Shown here one piece after another: positions 1-8,387 of a stretch of DNA of 64,000 nucleotides. A program made the translations under genes and the position numbers. Numbering within the stretch: the first letter of the stretch is position 1; the number at the start of each line of letters is the position of its first letter. The stretch comes from Duganella lactea (GTDB lineage: Bacteria > Pseudomonadota > Gammaproteobacteria > Burkholderiales > Burkholderiaceae_D). The notes beneath the pieces are model-generated. The model saw only the letters and a list, made by a program, of their open reading frames with translations, made no database searches and was not told the DNA's origin. Where the stretch lies: assembly GCF_009857505.1 (NCBI RefSeq), contig NZ_WWCP01000029.1, positions 1 through 64,000 of the forward strand, given 5' to 3'.

Positions 1-95
1 ACGGGTTCAACTACCCAAAGTCTGGTCGGCGTCACCCTGCCTGACCGTTGCCACCTCCACATTATCCGGCGATGGCGCGGTAGGTTCAATATACG

Positions 96-160
96 AGGTC
101 TGACATTCGCACACGGGCTCAACTGCTACGCAGTTGAGCCCGTGTGCGAATGTCAGACCT
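96..160. repeat. Perfect long palindrome, copy 1 of a dispersed hairpin element
   Basis: Two 31-nt arms (96-126 and 130-160) are exact reverse complements around the 3-nt loop TAC. Each arm runs AGGTCTGACA, TTC, then GCACACGGGCTCAACTGC. The right flank continues GACACCGG and a run of T up to the stop codon of the M20 peptidase gene, whereas the left flank does not match, so this copy looks shorter than the copy at 26329-26417. It lies just downstream of a minus-strand gene and could act as a terminator, although on that strand no T-run follows the hairpin. Confidence 0.9.
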
Positions 161-174
161 GACACCGGTTTTTT

Positions 175-1428
175 TTACTTGCTCATCACGTTCATGACGG
201 CCAGCGTCATCGCTTGCGCGGCGGTTTTGATGGAGGGTTCGGGCACCGGGGCGTAGTACGGCGAGTGGTTGAAGGCGACCGGCTTGCCGCCCTTGTCCGC
301 TGCGGCCACCACGTCCGGGGCGTACACGCCGGTGAAGAAGAACATGCCCGGCACGCCCTGATTGATGTATTGCGAGAAATCTTCGCTGGCGGTCATCGCC
401 GGCATCCGCGCGACGTTGGCGTCGCCGAAGGCTTTTTTCAGCACGCCCTCGGTGCGGGTGACCAGCGCGTCGTCGTTGTCGATGGCGGCGCCGCCGGCAA
501 TCAGCTCGACGTCCGGCGCCGGCGCGTCGGCCATCGCGGCGGCGGCGTTGGCGACGCGGCGCACGCCGGCCAACAGCTTCTCACGCACCGCCGGGCTGTA
601 GCTGCGGATCGTGCCGCGCACTTTCACCGTGTCCGGGATGATGTTGCCGACCGTGCCGCCGTGGATGGCGCCGATCGTCACCACACCGAATTCCTTCGGA
701 TCTTTTTCGCGGCTGATCACGGTCTGCACGTCCACCACGAAGCGCGCGGCGATGGCGATCGGGTCCAGCGCCTTGTCCGGCGCCGAGCCGTGCCCGCCAC
801 GGCCTTTGAAGGTGATCTCGATCGCGTCGGAGTTCGACGACACCGCTCCGCTGTTGTAGCCGATGGTGCCATAGGCCAGCGGCCACGAGTGCAGCGCGAA
901 GGCGTAGTCCGGCTTGCCGAAGCGCTTGAACAGGCCGTCGTCCAGCATGGCCTTGGCGCCGGCGACGGTTTCCTCGGCCGGCTGGCCGATGAACATCAGC
1001 GTGCCCCGCCATTGCGACTTGAGCGTGACCAGCGTGCGCGCCGCCCCCAGCCAGGCGGTCATGTGAACGTCGTGGCCGCAGCTGTGGGCGGCGCCGTTCT
1101 TGCTGGCGTAGGGCAGGCCGGATTTTTCGTCCATCGGCAGGCCGTCCATCTCGGTGCGCACCAGCACCAGCGGGCCGGGACCGTTTTTGTAGAGGGCCAC
1201 CACGCCGGTCTTGCCGACTTTTTCCGTGACCTCAAAACCGATCTTGCGCATTTCCGCGGCCAGCCGGGCGGCGGTGCGGGTTTCCTGGAAGGCGATTTCC
1301 GGGTGGGCGTGCAAGTCTTTGTAGACCGCGTCCAGCTGCGGGTAGATGCCGTTGATGACGGTGCCGGCATCCTGCGCCTGGGCGCCGGCGGCAGCGGCCA
1401 GCAATGCAATGATCGGTAAGAGTTTCAT
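175..1428 (-). CDS. M20 family amidohydrolase/carboxypeptidase, exported
   Basis: This 417-residue protein belongs to the M20 metallopeptidase family, in the HipO/AmhX/IAA-amino-acid-hydrolase branch, which hydrolyses N-acyl amino acids or small peptides with a dinuclear metal centre. Visible metal motifs are CGHD at about residues 117-120 and the PAEE pair at about 150-153, followed by a dimerisation region. The N-terminus (MKLLPIIALLAAAAGAQAQ) is a clear Sec signal peptide, so it should be periplasmic. I chose the ATG at 1428, which sits 4 nt after an AAAGGA Shine-Dalgarno; a GTG three bases upstream is too close to it. It starts 9 nt after the pth stop and is probably co-transcribed with pth. 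The substrate cannot be told from sequence. Confidence 0.88.
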   Translation of the reverse strand: MKLLPIIALLAAAAGAQAQDAGTVINGIYPQLDAVYKDLHAHPEIAFQETRTAARLAAEMRKIGFEVTEKVGKTGVVALYKNGPGPLVLVRTEMDGLPMDEKSGLPYASKNGAAHSCGHDVHMTAWLGAARTLVTLKSQWRGTLMFIGQPAEETVAGAKAMLDDGLFKRFGKPDYAFALHSWPLAYGTIGYNSGAVSSNSDAIEITFKGRGGHGSAPDKALDPIAIAARFVVDVQTVISREKDPKEFGVVTIGAIHGGTVGNIIPDTVKVRGTIRSYSPAVREKLLAGVRRVANAAAAMADAPAPDVELIAGGAAIDNDDALVTRTEGVLKKAFGDANVARMPAMTASEDFSQYINQGVPGMFFFTGVYAPDVVAAADKGGKPVAFNHSPYYAPVPEPSIKTAAQAMTLAVMNVMSK

Positions 1429-1437
1429 CACGTCCTT

Positions 1438-2019
1438 TCAGTCGGTGTGCAGCTTGGTGGTGGCGGCGGCGAATTCGCCCTGGATCATCTGCGGCAGGAT
1501 CAGCAGCGATTTGTCGATCGCCCGCTCGATCAGTTCCTGGTCCTCGCGGCGCGGCCGATGCAGCACGAAGTCGGCGACCTGCTGCGCCAGGTTCAGCGTG
1601 CGCGGGTGGCCGATGCCGAGGCGCAGGCGCCAGTAGTCTTGTGTGCCGAGCGCGGCGGTGATGTCCTTCAGGCCGTTGTGGCCGCCCGAGGAACCGCCTT
1701 TCTTCAGGCGGGCGACGCCGGGCATCAGGTCCAGCTCGTCGTGGACGACCAGCACTTCATCGGCGCCGATCTTGAAGAAGCGGCACAAGGCGCCGACCGA
1801 CTGGCCGGAACGGTTCATAAAAGTCAGCGGTTCCAGCAGATACACTTCCTGGCCGGCGATGCTGGCCTTGGCGAACAGGGCGTTGTACTTGGTTTCGCGC
1901 TGCAGGCGCGCGCCTGTGTCGTTGGCGAGGTTGTCCACCAGCCAGAAGCCGGCGTTGTGGCGGGTTGGTTCGTATTCGGGACCGGGATTGCCGAGACCAA
2001 CGATGAGACGGATAGGCAT
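1438..2019 (-). CDS. pth: Peptidyl-tRNA hydrolase
   Basis: Pth releases tRNA from peptidyl-tRNA that has dropped off the ribosome, recycling tRNA in the cytoplasm. The protein is 193 residues, normal for the family. It opens with IVGLGNPGPEYEPTRHNAGF, which holds the family signature and the catalytic histidine (about residue 21); the HDELDL segment (about residues 92-97) carries the conserved aspartate. It follows rplY, a pairing seen in many proteobacteria, but a strong intrinsic terminator lies between the two, so pth may depend on read-through or on its own promoter in the short gap. The M20 peptidase gene follows at once. Confidence 0.97.
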   Translation of the reverse strand: MPIRLIVGLGNPGPEYEPTRHNAGFWLVDNLANDTGARLQRETKYNALFAKASIAGQEVYLLEPLTFMNRSGQSVGALCRFFKIGADEVLVVHDELDLMPGVARLKKGGSSGGHNGLKDITAALGTQDYWRLRLGIGHPRTLNLAQQVADFVLHRPRREDQELIERAIDKSLLILPQMIQGEFAAATTKLHTD

Positions 2020-2049
2020 GGGGAAACAGGCAAATAAAACAATTATGGC

Positions 2050-2077
2050 AAAAAAAAACCCGCCGGAGGCGGGTTTT
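2050..2077 (-). terminator. Intrinsic terminator after rplY
   Basis: Read on the minus strand, CCCGCC, loop TCC and GGCGGG form a 6-bp GC stem, extended by flanking A and T pairs, and a run of nine T follows. It lies 19 nt beyond the rplY stop codon and 30 nt before the pth start. Confidence 0.88.
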
Positions 2078-2095
2078 CTTCAGAGAAATCAAGAA

Positions 2096-2698
2096 TTACT
2101 TCTTGGCTTCTTCGGTGGCGGCAGCTTCAGCGGCAACGTGGCCAGCCGGTACCGATGCGGTAGCGATGGTCAGGTTGTTGCCGTGGGTAACAGCGGTCAC
2201 GCCTTTTGGCAGGACCAGGTCGGCAACGTGCACCGAGTGGCCCACATCAACGTTGGTCAGGTCGACGGTGACGAATTCTGGCAGGTCGGCCGGCAGGCAT
2301 TCGATGTCCAGTTCGTTGGCAACGTGGCTGATGGTCGCGCCGTGCAGCTTGACCGCTGGCGAAACGTCGGCGTTCACGAAGTGCAGCGCCACTTTCACGT
2401 GGATCTTCTTGTTCGCGTCAACGCGCTGGAAGTCAGCGTGCAGCACCAGTTGTTTGAATGCGTGCATCTGGAAGTCGCGCAACAGCACTTTCTGTGCCTT
2501 GCCGTCGATTTCCAGGTCCAGGATCGACGAGTGGAACGCTTCTTTTTTCAGCGCGTGGTACAGCGCGTTGTGGTCCAGGGCGATCGCTACCGGGGCTTCG
2601 GTGCCACCGTAGATGATGCCAGGGGTTTGACCCGAATTACGCAGGCGGCGGCTCGCTCCGGAACCTTGCAATTCGCGTTTGAATGCAACAACTTTCAT
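2096..2698 (-). CDS. rplY: 50S ribosomal protein L25/general stress protein Ctc
   Basis: This is the long, two-domain form of L25 (200 residues; E. coli L25 is 94). The N-terminal half (about 1-95, starting MKVVAFKRELQGSGASRRLR) is the 5S-rRNA-binding domain with the GIIYGG motif, and the C-terminal half is the Ctc/TL5 beta domain ending in an alanine- and glutamate-rich tail. I chose the ATG at 2698 because GGAG lies 6 nt upstream; an in-frame TTG at 2710 overlaps that ribosome binding site. It lies downstream of prs on the same strand, the usual prs-rplY-pth order, and is followed by an intrinsic terminator. Confidence 0.96.
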   Translation of the reverse strand: MKVVAFKRELQGSGASRRLRNSGQTPGIIYGGTEAPVAIALDHNALYHALKKEAFHSSILDLEIDGKAQKVLLRDFQMHAFKQLVLHADFQRVDANKKIHVKVALHFVNADVSPAVKLHGATISHVANELDIECLPADLPEFVTVDLTNVDVGHSVHVADLVLPKGVTAVTHGNNLTIATASVPAGHVAAEAAATEEAKK

Positions 2699-2753
2699 GT
2701 GAAACTCCAATAAATAACAGGGCTCGCGCCCCGTGTGATGAAGCGCCCCGCGA

Positions 2754-2786
2754 CCAGGCGCGCTTCGGGAAAAACGGCGCGCCTGG
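2754..2786 (-). other. Ten-bp GC hairpin between prs and rplY
   Basis: CCAGGCGCGC and GCGCGCCTGG are exact complements separated by 13 nt. The hairpin sits in the prs-rplY gap (2699-2832). No T-run follows on the minus strand, so it is more likely an mRNA stability or processing element than a terminator. Confidence 0.55.
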
Positions 2787-2832
2787 CATCAAACCGGGCG
2801 CGCCGCCTGAAAAACTGGGGTGTCGCGACGAC

Positions 2833-3783
2833 TTAGTCGACGAACAGGGAGATCACGGAATCGCCCTTGATGATGCGTTTGAAGGTCTCTGCCAGCAGCG
2901 GCGCGCACGTCAGTTGACGGATCTTGGCGCATTGCTTGGCGGCGTCGGACAGCGGAATCGTGTCGGTCACCACCAGTTCGTCCAGCGACGAGCTGTTGAT
3001 GCGGTCGATTGCCGGACCGGACAGCACCGCGTGGGTGCAATACGCCACCACTTTCTTGGCGCCGCGCTCTTTCAGCACTTCGGCGGCCTTGACCAGCGTG
3101 CCGGCGGTGTCGACCATGTCATCCATGATCACGCAGTTGCGGCCCTCGACGTCACCGATGATGTTCATCACTTCGGAAACGTTGGCTTTCGGACGGCGCT
3201 TGTCGATGATGGCCAGGTCGCAGCCCAGGCGTTTCGCCAGCGCGCGCGCGCGGACCACGCCGCCGACGTCCGGCGACACGACCAGCAGGTCTTCATTGTG
3301 CTTCTTCTGCAGGTCGCCCAGCAGAATTGGCGAAGCGTAAATATTGTCGACCGGGATATCGAAGAAGCCCTGAATCTGGTCCGCGTGCAGATCCATGATC
3401 AGGACGCGCTCGACGCCGGCTTCTTCCAGCATGTTGGCGACCACCTTGGCCGAGATCGCGACGCGCGCCGAACGTGGGCGGCGGTCTTGACGGGCGTAAC
3501 CGAAGTAAGGGATGGCGGCGGTGATACGGCCAGCGGAGGCGCGTTTCAGGGCGTCCACCATCAGGATCAGTTCCATCAGGTTGTCGTTGGTTGGCGCGCA
3601 GGTCGATTGCAGTACGAAGACGTCTTTACCGCGGACGTTTTCGTTAATCTCCACCATCACCTCGCCGTCCGAGAATTTCGAAACGTTGGCCTTGCCGAGG
3701 GGGATACCGAGATTTTTTGCAACTCCTTCTGCCAACGCGGGATTAGCGTTACCGGTAAAAACCATCAGGTTTTCGTAAGCCAT
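2833..3783 (-). CDS. prs: Ribose-phosphate pyrophosphokinase (PRPP synthetase)
   Basis: Prs makes PRPP from ribose 5-phosphate and ATP, feeding purine, pyrimidine, histidine, tryptophan and NAD synthesis. At 316 residues it is full length for class I enzymes. Visible motifs are the DLHADQIQGFFD metal and ATP region, the VSPDVGG segment and the PRPP-binding loop (VIMDDMVDTAGTL) near residue 220. I chose the ATG at 3783 (MAYENLMVFTGNANP), the usual N-terminus; an in-frame upstream ATG at 3828 would add 15 residues without family support. tRNA-Gln lies just upstream on the same strand and rplY follows, the conserved arrangement in betaproteobacteria. Confidence 0.97.
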   Translation of the reverse strand: MAYENLMVFTGNANPALAEGVAKNLGIPLGKANVSKFSDGEVMVEINENVRGKDVFVLQSTCAPTNDNLMELILMVDALKRASAGRITAAIPYFGYARQDRRPRSARVAISAKVVANMLEEAGVERVLIMDLHADQIQGFFDIPVDNIYASPILLGDLQKKHNEDLLVVSPDVGGVVRARALAKRLGCDLAIIDKRRPKANVSEVMNIIGDVEGRNCVIMDDMVDTAGTLVKAAEVLKERGAKKVVAYCTHAVLSGPAIDRINSSSLDELVVTDTIPLSDAAKQCAKIRQLTCAPLLAETFKRIIKGDSVISLFVD

Positions 3784-3857
3784 GGGGATTCCAGAGAAGT
3801 TGTAGAAGATTCTTTGAAGAGCCAGCACAAGCAGCGCGGCACTGAAATAAAAGGAAT

Positions 3858-3876
3858 GAGGCGCATCACGCGCCTC
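3858..3876 (-). terminator. Putative tRNA-Gln terminator hairpin
   Basis: GAGGCGC, a 5-nt loop and GCGCCTC form a 7-bp perfect stem about 58 nt beyond the tRNA 3' end, with a T-rich stretch (ATTCCTTTTATTT) following on the minus strand. It may end or attenuate transcription before prs. Confidence 0.5.
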
Positions 3877-3933
3877 ACTTTTTGCCCTACCTGGCCGGAG
3901 ACACGCGCCTCGACGGTTCCAGATACAAACGAA

Positions 3934-4010
3934 TGGCAGGGGAACAAGGATTCGAACCTTGGTATGCTGGAATCAAAATCCAGTGCCTTAACCAGCTTGG
4001 CGATTCCCCT
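3934..4010 (-). tRNA. tRNA-Gln (anticodon TTG)
   Basis: The 77-nt reverse-strand sequence folds as a cloverleaf. The acceptor arms AGGGGAA and TTCCCCT pair fully, discriminator G and encoded CCA follow, the anticodon arm CTGGA/TCCAG encloses loop TTTTGAT with anticodon TTG, and the T-arm has GGTTCGAATCC. It reads CAA codons. It lies between ispE and prs on the same strand, as in related betaproteobacteria. Confidence 0.97.
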
Positions 4011-4095
4011 ACGCAACTGACTGCTTGTCGTTACAGGCCAGCATTATACTGGCTTTTTCACGCTTCGCAAAATCTTTTTTTGCCTTACTTTTGCC

Positions 4096-4974
4096 CTACA
4101 ACCGCGCGCCGAGTATTTCATTCAGCGGATGCCGGTGCAATGCTTTGGCTTTCCAGGCCTGCCACCGCGCCGGCACTTTTGCAAGTACCGCGTCGGCGTC
4201 CGCCTCGGTTGCTACCGCACTGAACACACATGCACCTGAGCCAGTCATCCTGGCATCACCGTAAGCACCGAGCCATTCTACCGCTTCCGCTACCTGCGGG
4301 AATAACTTCGTGGCTACCTGTTGCAAGTCGTTCCTTCCAAACCCCAACGTGATGGAGTGGCTGGAAAAGTCCGTTATATTAACGACCGGCGTGCTCCTTG
4401 TCAAATGTTCTGAACCAAAAATTGCGGCGGTGGGCACCATCACGCCGGGTTCGATAACCACATACCAACATTCCGGCGCGCTCACCGGCTGCAGCGTCTC
4501 GCCCACGCCTTCGGCAAAGGCGGTCTCGCCGAAGATGAAGAAGGGGATGTCGGCGCCCAGCGGCAGGCCCAGGTCCATCAGCTCCTGCTTGTTCAGGCCG
4601 GCATTCCACAGCCGGTTCAAGGCCATCAGCGTGGTGGCGGCGTCGGACGAGCCGCCGCCGACGCCGCCACCCATCGGCAGCACCTTGTCGATGGCGATAT
4701 CGACGCCGCGCGGCAAGGCGCCGGTGCGGCGCAGCACCTCGGCTTGCAACAGCCGGGCGGCGCGGATGATCAGATCGCTCTGCTCCGGCACGCCGGGCAG
4801 GTCGGTCACGCGGCGCAGCGCACTGTCGTCGCGCAGCGTAAAGTGCAGCGTGTCGCCGTGGTCGAGGATCTGGAACACGGTCTGCAGCAAGTGGTAGCCA
4901 TCGGCACGGCGGCCGTTGACATGCAGGAAGAGATTAAGCTTGGCCGGGGCCGGGCAATTTTTCAGTTCGGTCAT
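4096..4974 (-). CDS. ispE: 4-diphosphocytidyl-2-C-methyl-D-erythritol kinase
   Basis: IspE phosphorylates CDP-methylerythritol in the non-mevalonate isoprenoid pathway. The 292-residue protein has the N-terminal PAPAKLNLFLHV motif and the GHMP-kinase ATP loop PMGGGVGGGSSDAA at about residues 100-113, and ends in the conserved GSGACVF region. I chose the ATG at 4974; another ATG at 4983 would add three residues and lies one base beyond the lolB stop. Neither has a strong Shine-Dalgarno, so translation is probably coupled to lolB, which ends 10 nt before the chosen start. Order lolB-ispE-tRNA-Gln-prs is typical of the group. Confidence 0.96.
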   Translation of the reverse strand: MTELKNCPAPAKLNLFLHVNGRRADGYHLLQTVFQILDHGDTLHFTLRDDSALRRVTDLPGVPEQSDLIIRAARLLQAEVLRRTGALPRGVDIAIDKVLPMGGGVGGGSSDAATTLMALNRLWNAGLNKQELMDLGLPLGADIPFFIFGETAFAEGVGETLQPVSAPECWYVVIEPGVMVPTAAIFGSEHLTRSTPVVNITDFSSHSITLGFGRNDLQQVATKLFPQVAEAVEWLGAYGDARMTGSGACVFSAVATEADADAVLAKVPARWQAWKAKALHRHPLNEILGARL

Positions 4975-4984
4975 GGCCGGCATT

Positions 4985-5593
4985 TTACTGTTGCTGCGGG
5001 CGTATGACGATGCGGATCTGCATGTCATCGACCGCCTCGCCCAGCACGATGCGGGTGGCGTCGATGCGCTTCGGCCGCGGCACGGCGGCGGTCTCATCCT
5101 GCCAACTGACATACTCCAGCTTCCAGCCGTCGCGGGTGATGACATTGTCGTTGGCCGGCGAGGCGACGAAGCGCTTGCCGTCGCGGTCGGTGGCGTAGCC
5201 TTGCAGCCAGTCGCGCAAGCCGGAGACCGGCAGTGTCCAGCCCAGCGTTTGCGCGGTCAGCGTATCGAGGTCGGGCGCGGTTTGCGGCCGCTTGCCGCCT
5301 TCGGTCAGCGTGGCCGCGCGCGGCGTGACGTTGATGACCGCCACCGTTTGCCCGGTCGGCGAGATCAGGCTGACGTCGGTCGTGCTCTTCGTCTGCCGCC
5401 AGGTGAAGCTGCCGTTCAGCGGCTCGCGCTTGCCGTCGCGGGTATAGCTGATGAAGATGCCGCCGGCCAGTTCGATATTGTCCTGGTAGGCCGCGACGGC
5501 GGCGCTGGAGCGCGGCGCCGAGGCGGTGGTGGCGCAGCCGGACAGCGTGGCCAGCGTGGCGATGGCGGCGGCGATCAGTAGTGGTCTTATCAT
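4985..5593 (-). CDS. lolB: Outer-membrane lipoprotein-sorting protein LolB
   Basis: LolB takes lipoproteins from the periplasmic carrier LolA and inserts them into the outer membrane. The 202-residue precursor has a lipoprotein signal (MIRPLLIAAAIATLATLSGC) with the lipidated cysteine at residue 20. The mature part shows the family pattern GSFTW, SPTGQT, LT-GG and the LGWTLPVSGLRDWLQG segment. The ATG follows directly on the TAA of the upstream TPR gene with no spacer, so the two are translationally linked, and ispE follows after 10 nt. LolB is itself a lipoprotein that uses the Lol pathway. Confidence 0.95.
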   Translation of the reverse strand: MIRPLLIAAAIATLATLSGCATTASAPRSSAAVAAYQDNIELAGGIFISYTRDGKREPLNGSFTWRQTKSTTDVSLISPTGQTVAVINVTPRAATLTEGGKRPQTAPDLDTLTAQTLGWTLPVSGLRDWLQGYATDRDGKRFVASPANDNVITRDGWKLEYVSWQDETAAVPRPKRIDATRIVLGEAVDDMQIRIVIRPQQQ

Positions 5594-7399
5594 TTATAGG
5601 CTTTGGTTCAGGCGCGCCAGGGTGCTTTTCAGCGCGTCGTTTTTAGGATCTTTGCTGTGGGCTTCTTTCCACAGCTTTTGCGCGCCGGCGACATCGCCCT
5701 TGGCGAACAGCACTTCGCCGAGGTGGACGGCGATCTCGGGATCGTTGCGCACGGCGTAGGCGCGGCGCAGGTAGGATTCCGCTTCGTTCAGGTTGCCCAT
5801 CCGGAACTGCACCCAGCCCATGCTGTCCATGATAAAGGGGTCGCCCGGCGCCATCTGCAGCGCCTTGTCGATCAGCGCATAGGCTTCCGGCAGACGCTCG
5901 TTGCGCTCGGCCAGCGAGTAGCCCAGCGCGTTGTAGGCGTGCTGGTTGTCCGGCGCGGCGATCATCACCTGGCGCAACGTTTTTTCCATCAGATCCACCT
6001 CGCCCAGCTTTTCCGCCACCAGCGCGAAGTCGTACAGCAGGTCGGGCTGGCCGGGATAGCGCTTGATGGCGTTCTCCAGCACGATGTAGGCGGCACGGTG
6101 GTCGCCGGCGTCGCGCAGCAGTTGGGCGTCGGTCTGGAACACTTGCGCCTGGTCGTCAGGATCGGACGGCTTCAGTTCCTCCAGCTGCTTGCGGGCCTCG
6201 TCCAGATTGCCTTTGCGGGCGGTCATTACGGCCATTTTCATGCGGGCGGCCAGGTAAATCTTTTCGTCGCTCTGGTCGATCTTTTCCAGCCACTTGTAGG
6301 CCGCGTCCAGATCGCCGCGCTGCTCGGCGATCTGCGCCAGGATGTGCAGCACCTTCGACGGATCGCGCTCGTCGTTCGGATGGTCCTGCAACACGCTGAC
6401 GAAACGGCTGAAATACTTCTCGGCGCCCGGCAGGTCGTTGGCCTGCATGGCGATCACGCCCAGCGCGTACAACGTGGCGATATTGTCCGGCTGGTCCTTC
6501 AGCAGCAGTTCGAATTGCTTGCGCGCCGCATCCGGCTGCTTGTTGTCGGCCAGGATGCGGCCGTAGGCGGCGCGCACCTCGCTGGCTTTCGGGTAGGTGG
6601 CCAGGAAGCCTTGCAGCTGCTTGACGGCGCTATCGATGTCGCCGGACACCTGGGCGCTGGTCAGCGCGGCCAGCTCGGAGTCCGGTTTGATCGCCAGGGC
6701 CTTGGCGGCCTCCGCGCGGGCGCGGGCCTGGTCGCCCAGACCGAAAGCGCCCTGCGCCAGAATCAGATGCGGCTCCAGCATCGCGTCATACGGCATCAGC
6801 ACGCGCTCCTGCAGCGTGAAGGCGGCATTCTTGTCCTTGGCGCGCAGCAGCATTTGCTGCATCTGGAACATCACCATCGGCCGCGCGGATGGCTGCGCCT
6901 TTTTCAGGCGCTGCTCGAACAGGGCTTCCGCTTCACTCAAATCGTCGGCGGTGACGGCGAAACCGAGGAACAACTGCGTCGCCTCGTCCGAGTCCGGCGC
7001 CAGCGCGCGCCACAGGCGGATCGCCGCCAGGCCCTCTTCCGGCTGCTTGGCGGTCAGCGCCATTTCGGCGGCGCGGCGCGCCAGACGCGGATCGCGGGTC
7101 TGCTGGGCCAGCGCCATCATGGTGATGTACGGGCCTTGCCAGTTGCCTTGCTTGAATTCCAGCTCGGCCTTGGTGATGCGGAACAGCAGGTCGCCCGTCA
7201 GCTCGGTGTTCGGCAGCGGCTCGTCGGACGGCGCCGGCGCCGGGGCGGCGGCGTCGGCGTCGGTCGCATCGGACGGCGAAGCCGGCGCGGCAGGCGTGGC
7301 GGGCCGCGACTCGGCGGCGGGCGCGTCCGGCTTCTGCGGCGCCGTAGCGCACGCCGACAGCAAGGCAGAGAGGGTTACAATGGCGAAAGCATTTTTCAA
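5594..7399 (-). CDS. Tetratricopeptide-repeat lipoprotein
   Basis: A 601-residue TPR protein of the kind found upstream of lolB-ispE in many betaproteobacteria; its exact role is not established. It has a lipoprotein signal with LSAC and the lipidated cysteine at residue 17, a proline-, alanine- and aspartate-rich linker (about 20-65), then TPR-like helical repeats to the C-terminus, including clear units such as YNALGYSLAERNERLPEAYA. Start codon is TTG at 7399, supported by AGGA 7 nt upstream and by the position of the signal peptide; no in-frame ATG gives a sensible signal. A scaffold or assembly role at the outer membrane, perhaps linked to lipoprotein sorting, is inference from context only. 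Confidence 0.85.
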   Translation of the reverse strand: MKNAFAIVTLSALLSACATAPQKPDAPAAESRPATPAAPASPSDATDADAAAPAPAPSDEPLPNTELTGDLLFRITKAELEFKQGNWQGPYITMMALAQQTRDPRLARRAAEMALTAKQPEEGLAAIRLWRALAPDSDEATQLFLGFAVTADDLSEAEALFEQRLKKAQPSARPMVMFQMQQMLLRAKDKNAAFTLQERVLMPYDAMLEPHLILAQGAFGLGDQARARAEAAKALAIKPDSELAALTSAQVSGDIDSAVKQLQGFLATYPKASEVRAAYGRILADNKQPDAARKQFELLLKDQPDNIATLYALGVIAMQANDLPGAEKYFSRFVSVLQDHPNDERDPSKVLHILAQIAEQRGDLDAAYKWLEKIDQSDEKIYLAARMKMAVMTARKGNLDEARKQLEELKPSDPDDQAQVFQTDAQLLRDAGDHRAAYIVLENAIKRYPGQPDLLYDFALVAEKLGEVDLMEKTLRQVMIAAPDNQHAYNALGYSLAERNERLPEAYALIDKALQMAPGDPFIMDSMGWVQFRMGNLNEAESYLRRAYAVRNDPEIAVHLGEVLFAKGDVAGAQKLWKEAHSKDPKNDALKSTLARLNQSL

Positions 7400-7522
7400 G
7401 AGCGGTTCCTGGTCAGCAAAGTACGGTCAGATTCTACGCCGATCGCAGCACGGGCGGAGTTTGACTAGTGTAACCAAATATTCCGCCACAGCCAGATTTG
7501 CCCACTCACCCAGACGACACAG

Positions 7523-8356
7523 ATGCCAGAATTACCAGAAGTAGAAGTGACCCGGCGCGGCGTCGCGCCCCATATCGAAGACCGTATCGTGCGCAACGTG
7601 GTGCTGCGCCGCGCAGGCCTGCGCTGGCCCTTCCCGCCGGCGCTGCCGCAGCTTCTGGCCGGGCGCAAGGTGCTGCGCACCGGGCGTCGCGGCAAGTACC
7701 TGCTGGTGCATTTCGAGCACGGCACATTGATCATCCACCTCGGCATGTCCGGCCACCTGCGGGTAATGGCGCCCGGCCTGGCGCCGGAAAAGCACGACCA
7801 TTTCGACCTGGAGGTCGAGGGAACGAACGGCCCGCAGGTGCTGCGCATGAAAGACCCGCGCCGCTTCGGCGCGGTGCTGTGGCATGACGCCGCCGACGGC
7901 GAACTGGAGCACCACGTGCTGCTGCGCGAGCTGGGCGTCGAACCATTGGAATCCGGCTTCAGCGGCAAATTGCTGTACGATCAGACGCGGCAGCGCAGCG
8001 CGCCGGTCAAGCAGGTGCTGCTGGCGGGCGATATCGTGGTCGGCGTGGGCAATATTTACGCATCGGAATCCCTGTTCCGCGCAGGCATCAATCCGAAGAC
8101 GCCGGCCAAGCGCATCAGCCTGGCGCGCTACGAGAAGCTGGCGCAGGCGGTGCGCGAGATCCTGGCCGAAGCCATCATCCAGGGCGGCAGCACGCTGCGC
8201 GATTTTATTAGCGTCAACGGACAGTCCGGCTATTTCCAGCAGACGTATTTCGTCTATGATCGGGCTGGCGTGCCCTGCCGCGTGTGCGCGGCGCCGATAC
8301 GCCAGATCAAGCAAGGCCAGCGCTCCACTTTCTATTGCGTCAATTGTCAGAAATGA
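7523..8356 (+). CDS. mutM: Formamidopyrimidine-DNA glycosylase (Fpg)
   Basis: MutM removes 8-oxoguanine and ring-opened purines from DNA and cuts the strand by beta,delta elimination. The 277-residue protein begins MPELPEVE, giving the catalytic N-terminal proline and glutamate after methionine removal. It has HLGMSGHL in the N-terminal domain, the helix-two-turn-helix region with VGNIYASE, and a C-terminal zinc finger of form C-x2-C-x16-C-x2-C. It lies 123 bp from the divergent TPR gene, so a bidirectional promoter region is expected there. Downstream are a dynamin-like GTPase and mutY, its partner in the GO repair system. Confidence 0.97.
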   Translation: MPELPEVEVTRRGVAPHIEDRIVRNVVLRRAGLRWPFPPALPQLLAGRKVLRTGRRGKYLLVHFEHGTLIIHLGMSGHLRVMAPGLAPEKHDHFDLEVEGTNGPQVLRMKDPRRFGAVLWHDAADGELEHHVLLRELGVEPLESGFSGKLLYDQTRQRSAPVKQVLLAGDIVVGVGNIYASESLFRAGINPKTPAKRISLARYEKLAQAVREILAEAIIQGGSTLRDFISVNGQSGYFQQTYFVYDRAGVPCRVCAAPIRQIKQGQRSTFYCVNCQK

Positions 8357-8387
8357 GTTGCCAAACATAAGGGATAAGGGCCGGCAA

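Noticed and set aside
1..95. The end of a gene entering from the left of the window
   Set aside because: All three plus frames are open only for short stretches, and none gives a recognisable C-terminus; the frame-2 stop lies inside the palindrome arm.
96..160. CRISPR repeat or integron attC site
   Set aside because: There are only two copies 26 kb apart, no spacers, no cas or integrase genes, and the arms are simple continuous palindromes.
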